The notes under the pieces are model-generated. The model saw only the letters and a list, made by a program, of their open reading frames with translations, did not search any database and had not been told where the DNA came from. A program made the translations under genes and the position numbers. This document shows positions 7,864 to 11,194 of a stretch of DNA of 11,194 bases, in pieces (within the stretch, counting starts at the first letter, position 1; the number at the start of each line of letters is the position of its first letter). The DNA is from Gemmatimonas sp. UBA2094 (GTDB taxonomy: Bacteria; Gemmatimonadota; Gemmatimonadetes; Gemmatimonadales; Gemmatimonadaceae), in the NCBI GenBank assembly GCA_002331565.1, contig DCZC01000087.1:1-11194 (forward strand), in the 5' to 3' direction.

Positions 7864-8999
7864 GCCGAGCCGTCCCGTTCGAGGGGAATCGACACCCAGC
7901 GCCGCTCGCGATGGGAGCGCTCGACGGCGTTTATGAGCTCCTGCACGTGCGCGCCATCCTCGAAGTTGCCTTCGTTGCCCGGCACGTCGCCGCGAATTTC
8001 CGAGATAAACGAATGCGTGAGGTTCGCATAGAACAGGGAGCGCCACGATTCGCGCGGGCTGCCACCGGTGGGGTAGAAGCGTTGCGGAATCTCCAACTCC
8101 TTGAACTCCACGGAGTCGGCACTCGCCGCCTTGAGCGTTTCGGCCACGCCGTTCTCTTCCACCATGCGGCAGATCAGCGCCCCCTTGCTGCCATACACAC
8201 GCGCTTCGATGCCCGGGTAATTGCCCACCGTCACGAAGCTCGTCTGAATGGAGCCGATCGCGCCGTTGGCGAACTCGCCGATGAAGATGTCACCATCGTC
8301 GATGTTCATGCGCATCATCGTGCCCGTGGCGCGCACCATCCGCTCGGGAATGAAGTTCTTCATCGTGCCCACGACCTGCGCGAAGCGGCTTCCCATGCAC
8401 AGATGTCCGATGTCCATGATCGGCGCGCCGTAACCTTCGAGCGACGACACCTGAATCACCGACTGGTCGGCGGTGTGGTCCACCTGCCGCAGCGGATTCT
8501 GCGGATCGAGCCACTGCGAATTCTGCTCGTACCCGTTGAAGATGAACGGTTCGCCGATGAAGCCTTCGTCGATGAGCGACTTCATGTACCGCATGCCGGG
8601 GCTGTAGCGGAAGGTGAAGCCGAGCTTCGTCTTCAGCCCCTTTTCCGCGGCCAGCGCGGCGGCCCGGCGCGTGTCCTGGTAGTCGTAGGCCACGGGCTTT
8701 TCGCACAGCACGTGCTTGCCCGCCTGCAGTGAGGCCCAGCTCAGGTCGAAATGCGTGGCGCTCGGCGTGCACACGTCGATGGCGTCGATGCCATGATGGG
8801 CGATGAGGGCATCGTGCGAATCGTACACGTGCGGGATGTCGAACTCCTTCGCAAACGCCTCGGCTCGTTCGCGCACAGGATCGGCGATGGCCACCACCTT
8901 GCAGCGCGGATCCCGCGCGTAGCCCGGCAGATGGGCGAACTGCGCCCACGCCCCCGCCCCGAGGACGCCGACCTGTACCACCGAGTCCCGAATCGTCAC
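7860..8999 (-). CDS. Gfo/Idh/MocA family NAD(P)-dependent oxidoreductase
   Basis: Members oxidise or reduce sugars, inositols, amino-sugar derivatives and related compounds in the cytoplasm. The 379-residue protein has an N-terminal Rossmann domain with G14-A-G-A-W-A19 and an acidic residue at the end of the second strand (AIAD, D40) that favours NAD(H). The family signature E100-K101-P102 follows, with Lys as the usual catalytic residue, and then a C-terminal alpha/beta domain with D196-I-G-H199 matching the conserved D-x-x-H catalytic pair. The C-terminal region GNFEDGAHVQELINAVERSH is also typical. The start is GTG at 8999 in a GTGA overlap with the preceding DUF885 gene; the reading frame extends upstream to 9317, but only as an Arg-rich shadow of that gene. 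Being placed between two DUF885 genes suggests it acts on a product that they release. The substrate is not predictable. Confidence 0.92.
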   Translation of the reverse strand: MTIRDSVVQVGVLGAGAWAQFAHLPGYARDPRCKVVAIADPVRERAEAFAKEFDIPHVYDSHDALIAHHGIDAIDVCTPSATHFDLSWASLQAGKHVLCEKPVAYDYQDTRRAAALAAEKGLKTKLGFTFRYSPGMRYMKSLIDEGFIGEPFIFNGYEQNSQWLDPQNPLRQVDHTADQSVIQVSSLEGYGAPIMDIGHLCMGSRFAQVVGTMKNFIPERMVRATGTMMRMNIDDGDIFIGEFANGAIGSIQTSFVTVGNYPGIEARVYGSKGALICRMVEENGVAETLKAASADSVEFKELEIPQRFYPTGGSPRESWRSLFYANLTHSFISEIRGDVPGNEGNFEDGAHVQELINAVERSHRERRWVSIPLERDGSA

Positions 9000-10765
9000 T
9001 GAATTACCCGTGAAGTGTCGCCCGGCAGCAGCAGCTGACGGTGTGCCCAGATGGGGGCGATGCCGTTCTTCATCACGCGCTCGTGGAACGCCTTGAGGCT
9101 GAAGGCGGCGCTTTCCTTCGCCTGGAGATCGCGCCGTAGCGTCAGCATGCCGCGCTTGCCGAGAAAGTAGCCACCATACGTCGGATCGTAGGTGCCGCGC
9201 TCCGCTTCGCGCTTGGCGGCTGGCGCGGCCACGTAGGCGTCGCGTTCGAAACACTGCTGCGCGCGTTCGAGCGTCCATTCGCCCGAATGCAGCCGGATGC
9301 CGCTCAGCAGCCGGCACACCCGCGTGAGCGCATCACTGAGTTGCGCCAGCGCGTACCGCGGATCGCCGCCCTTGTAGCCTTCCTCGATGATCAGCTGCTC
9401 GGCGTAATGCGCCCATCCGTCCTGGCCGCTCGACGGCTGGGGGAACGGATTGAGCCCGATCCAGATGCGCCGCAGCTTCCCGCGCGTTTCGCGCATGTGC
9501 ACGGCGTGCAGCCAGTGGCCCGGCATCGCCTCGTGCGCCGACGTGACGGCGAGCGACGCGTAGTTGTACCGCTCGAGCCACGCCTCCTGCGCGTCCGCGG
9601 GCTGTGTGGAATCGGCATCGGTGATGTAGAAGAAGCTCTTCACCGGCGGGTCTTCCAGCGGAGGCGACGCGTGCATCGACGCGAACCCGAGCGCGAAGGG
9701 CTGGGCAGGGGCCACCACCACCCGCTCTCCGTCGGGTACCACGCCGAGATCCTTCTCCCGCACGAACTGCGTCAGCGAGTCCACGATTGCCTGGGTGGCT
9801 GCCACCACTTCACCACGTTTCGGATGCGTGCGGCGCACCGTGAGCCACGTTTCGACGGGATCCTTGCCGGGAGCCAGTCGCTCGGCGGCCTCGCGGAACT
9901 GCTGCTGGTAGTTGCGGAGTTCGCGCTCGCCGAGGGCTGCGAGCTCCGCCAACGGCACATCGATCAGTTCTTCCGAGCGGTAACGGCGGGCCACGGCATC
10001 GGCGCCCACGCGCCAGTCGCCGGAGGCCGTCGGCAGCACCGTCTGCTCGAACCACGTCGTGTAGGCGTCGATCTCCCGGCGCGCGGCGTCCGCGGAGGTG
10101 CGCAGCGAGTCCATCAGCGGCGTCCCGCGTTCGCCGGCGAATGCGAGGTCGAGATCGGCGCCCAGCATGGACGACGCGTTCTTCATCATCCCCAGCCCAC
10201 GCTCGGCGAAGAGGCGCGGCGGGTTCACAATGTTGGTGCGTGCCGCCTGAAGCAGGGCAGGCACGCCAGACAGCTTGCTCATCACGCGGCGCATGCGCAC
10301 CGGCGCCGGCGCGTTCTCCATCGTCATGAGGTTGTGCACCCCGTCGGTCAGCGCCGACGCGTACAGCATCGGGTTGCGACGCCAGTTGGCGAGCGTCTCC
10401 TGCTCGAGCAGCCAGCCGTCGATCACGCCAAGCAGGATGCGGCGGTCCACTCGTTCCTCGGCGGTCATGCCCGCGCTGTCGAGCGCCGTCAAGGATTCGC
10501 GGGTCGCCTTGAGTTCGTCGATTTCGCGAGCGATCGCGGCGGCGCTGAATTCGTCGAGAGCGTCATCGTGGCCATGGAGACCGTTGCCCGCGGCGATGGA
10601 GGGATGACGGCGGGCGAAGTCGTCGAGGTACTGGTCTACCAGCGTGGCGAAGGTGGCCGTGGGGCGGGCAGGGGAGCAACTGCTGCCGATCGCGGCGGCG
10701 ATCAGCAGCGCGACAGCGCTAAAGGCGCGACGTCGCGGAGAGGGGCTGCGGAAGTAGGTCATCAT
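8996..10765 (-). CDS. DUF885 family lipoprotein, putative exported metallohydrolase
   Basis: First gene of the operon. The 589-residue precursor has an Arg-rich N-terminus (PRRR at 10-13), a hydrophobic core (about 14-26) and GSSC with C30 as the probable lipid-attachment cysteine, though Gly at -3 is a weak lipobox. The DUF885 motif is canonical: H411-E-A-M-P-G-H417, which places the presumed catalytic Glu and two His metal ligands outside the cytoplasmic membrane. The second family motif, usually EGWAxYxE, reads Q-D449-G-W-A-H-Y-A-E456, with Asp replacing the first Glu. The C-terminal YGGYFLGKRGMLTLRRDL (530-547) and AFHERVMKNG segments are also family-like. DUF885 is grouped with metallopeptidase-like folds, but substrates are poorly known. 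The start is ATG at 10765 (ATG at 10762 is equally possible); the frame is open to 11041, but that would run through the tRNA-Ser gene. No Shine-Dalgarno sequence is visible. Confidence 0.87.
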   Translation of the reverse strand: MMTYFRSPSPRRRAFSAVALLIAAAIGSSCSPARPTATFATLVDQYLDDFARRHPSIAAGNGLHGHDDALDEFSAAAIAREIDELKATRESLTALDSAGMTAEERVDRRILLGVIDGWLLEQETLANWRRNPMLYASALTDGVHNLMTMENAPAPVRMRRVMSKLSGVPALLQAARTNIVNPPRLFAERGLGMMKNASSMLGADLDLAFAGERGTPLMDSLRTSADAARREIDAYTTWFEQTVLPTASGDWRVGADAVARRYRSEELIDVPLAELAALGERELRNYQQQFREAAERLAPGKDPVETWLTVRRTHPKRGEVVAATQAIVDSLTQFVREKDLGVVPDGERVVVAPAQPFALGFASMHASPPLEDPPVKSFFYITDADSTQPADAQEAWLERYNYASLAVTSAHEAMPGHWLHAVHMRETRGKLRRIWIGLNPFPQPSSGQDGWAHYAEQLIIEEGYKGGDPRYALAQLSDALTRVCRLLSGIRLHSGEWTLERAQQCFERDAYVAAPAAKREAERGTYDPTYGGYFLGKRGMLTLRRDLQAKESAAFSLKAFHERVMKNGIAPIWAHRQLLLPGDTSRVIQ

Positions 10766-10780
10766 GGCGCGGATAACGTG

Positions 10781-10799
10781 CGAACCGGCTGCCGGTTCG
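10781..10799 (-). promoter_or_regulatory. Perfect inverted repeat upstream of the operon (operator or leader hairpin)
   Basis: CGAACCGG (10781-10788) and CCGGTTCG (10792-10799) form an 8-bp perfect inverted repeat with a 3-nt centre, 15 bp upstream of the first operon ATG. As DNA it could be an operator; as RNA it would make a stable hairpin just before the start codon. Its position suggests control of the operon, but no regulator gene is in the window. No convincing -35/-10 pair could be picked on the minus strand. Confidence 0.4.
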
Positions 10800-10916
10800 G
10801 CAATGCGCACCGGGCGCTTTCGCGGCGAATCCGGACGATATTTCGTCGGTCGAGGTTGATCTGCCTGAGCCGGTATGCCCGCGGCCGGTACGCATCGTGG
10901 GCGAAGCGGACAGGGC

Positions 10917-10949
10917 TTGATCCGGGCTCCCCCGGTGGTTATGTATGAT
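10917..10949 (+). promoter_or_regulatory. Possible promoter elements for the tRNA-Ser genes
   Basis: Upstream of the tRNA, TATGAT (10944-10949) is a good match to a sigma-70 type -10 box. The best nearby -35-like element is TTGATC (10917-10922), but the spacing of 21 bp is too long for a standard promoter. A second -35-like TTGACC (10965-10970) has no matching -10 box before the tRNA. The TATGAT box is the most believable part. The rest of the 229-bp divergent region (10766-10994) shows only the inverted repeat near its left end. Confidence 0.25.
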
Positions 10950-10994
10950 GGCTCCCGGAGTCTGTTGACCGCCATCGGTCTATGGGGTTCCCGA

Positions 10995-11081
10995 GGACAG
11001 GTGGCCGAGTGGTTGAAGGCACCGGTCTCGAAAACCGGCATACCGGCAACGGTATCGTGAGTTCGAATCTCACCCTGTCCG
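10995..11081 (+). tRNA. tRNA-Ser (anticodon CGA)
   Basis: A complete cloverleaf can be folded by hand. The acceptor stem is GGACAGG (10995-11001) with CCTGTCC (11074-11080); the D-arm carries GGCCGAGTGGTTGAAGGC; the anticodon stem CCGGT/ACCGG (11022-11026, 11034-11038) encloses loop CTCGAAA with anticodon CGA at 11029-11031. A long variable arm TACCG/CGGTA (11041-11054) is present, and the T-arm is GTGAG/CTCAC with TTCGAAT (11057-11073). The long variable arm and discriminator G11081 are serine-tRNA identity features. It reads UCG codons. The 3' CCA is not encoded and must be added after transcription. Confidence 0.97.
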
Positions 11082-11110
11082 CTTGCAGTCGGAGTCGCAG
11101 TTTCCAGCTT

Positions 11111-11146
11111 GAACGCGCCGCCACGGCCTGCCGCGGTGGCGCGTTC
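11111..11146 (+). terminator. GC-rich hairpin between the two tRNA-Ser genes
   Basis: GAACGCGCC (11111-11119) pairs perfectly with GGCGCGTTC (11138-11146), and the stem continues inward through a G-T wobble, two G-C pairs, one A/C mismatch and three more G-C pairs around a short loop. It is followed by CTGCTTCC, which is pyrimidine-rich but not a real T-run. It could terminate tRNA-Ser(CGA) transcription or act as a processing signal if both tRNAs share a transcript. Confidence 0.45.
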
Positions 11147-11156
11147 CTGCTTCCCC

Positions 11157-11194
11157 GGATGGGTGGCCGAGTGGTTTAAGGCGCACGCCTGGAA
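11157..11194 (+). tRNA. tRNA-Ser (anticodon GGA), 5' part, cut by window end
   Basis: The 5' acceptor strand GGATGGG (11157-11163) is followed by TGGCCGAGTGGTTTAAGGC, nearly the same D-arm as in the preceding tRNA-Ser. The 5' side of the anticodon stem is CACGC (11184-11188), and the loop CTGGAA reaches the window edge with GGA at 11191-11193 in the anticodon position. GGA reads UCC/UCU serine codons. The 3' half, including the variable arm that would confirm serine identity, is outside the window. Confidence 0.85.

Larger units (their letters stand above)
1809..10765 (-). other. Predicted seven-gene operon (DUF885 / oxidoreductases / peptide-type ABC transporter)
   Basis: Seven minus-strand genes run without any intergenic space large enough for a promoter. 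Successive junctions are GTGA (8996-8999), ATGA (7860-7863), TGATG (4-nt overlap replaced by a 1-nt overlap at 6184), TGATG (1-nt overlap at 4568), GTGA (3624-3627) and a 4-nt gap (2778-2781). Such stop/start overlaps are typical of translational coupling and argue for one transcript reading from about 10765 toward 1809. Transcription would begin in the 229-bp region shared with the divergent tRNA-Ser gene and could stop at the hairpin near 1784-1804. Seen: the overlaps. Inferred: co-transcription and common function. Confidence 0.8.

Noticed and set aside
6253..8031. 592-codon open frame on the + strand
   Set aside because: Antisense to the second DUF885 gene, with a low-complexity Arg/His/Gly-rich translation. 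Length alone is not evidence in such GC-rich DNA.
9000..9317. N-terminal extension of the Gfo/Idh protein
   Set aside because: The added residues are an Arg-rich out-of-frame reading of the preceding DUF885 gene; the GTG at 8999 in the GTGA overlap directly precedes the Rossmann fold.
9287..10948. 553-codon open frame on the + strand
   Set aside because: It lies antisense to the DUF885 lipoprotein gene, its translation is His/Arg-rich without any family signature, and the opposite strand has canonical motifs. It is a GC-rich shadow frame.
10766..11041. Upstream extension of the DUF885 lipoprotein to an ATG at 11041
   Set aside because: It would start inside the tRNA-Ser gene and place a long non-hydrophobic tract before the signal peptide.
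10875..11179. Short + strand open frames across the tRNA region
   Set aside because: They read through folded tRNA genes and have no protein character of their own.
11001..11182. Repeated GTGGCCGAGTGGTT at 11001-11014 and 11163-11176 as possible att or direct repeats
   Set aside because: Both copies are the D-arm regions of the two serine tRNAs, so the similarity is explained by tRNA homology.

Overview
The window looks like a chromosomal segment from a free-living, high-GC, Gram-negative-type bacterium. The GC richness is plain by eye, two proteins carry lipobox-like signal peptides, and start codons are mixed ATG/GTG. The gene content (two DUF885 proteins, a TPR secretory protein, SBP family 5 transport) would suit a Gemmatimonadota-like soil organism, but this is a guess from style and no marker gene proves it.

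Left side, + strand (1-1784): the C-terminal end of a gene that enters from the left (possibly N-formylglutamate amidohydrolase-like), tadA (tRNA adenosine-34 deaminase) overlapping it by 4 nt (ATGA), then after 88 bp a secreted TPR-repeat protein. A small hairpin in a 24-bp gap separates this group from convergent genes on the other strand.

Centre, - strand (10765 down to 1809): seven genes packed head to tail. Five junctions overlap by 4 or 1 nt (GTGA, ATGA, TGATG, TGATG, GTGA) and the last has a 4-nt gap, so they are almost certainly one translationally coupled operon. In order of transcription: a DUF885 lipoprotein (putative exported metallohydrolase), a Gfo/Idh/MocA oxidoreductase, a second, probably cytoplasmic DUF885 protein whose active-site motif is altered, a family 5 substrate-binding lipoprotein, two DppB/DppC-type permeases, and a D-2-hydroxyacid dehydrogenase. 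My reading is a scavenging cassette: hydrolysis outside the inner membrane, capture and import by an oligopeptide-type ABC transporter, then hydrolysis and NAD(P)-dependent redox steps inside. The transporter ATPases are not in the window and the substrate is unknown. A perfect 8-bp inverted repeat lies just upstream of the first gene.

Right end, + strand (10995-11194): tRNA-Ser(CGA), complete, followed after a GC-rich hairpin by tRNA-Ser(GGA), cut by the window edge just past its anticodon. The tRNAs are divergent from the operon and share its 229-bp intergenic region. No CRISPR array, insertion sequence, integrase or rRNA was seen.
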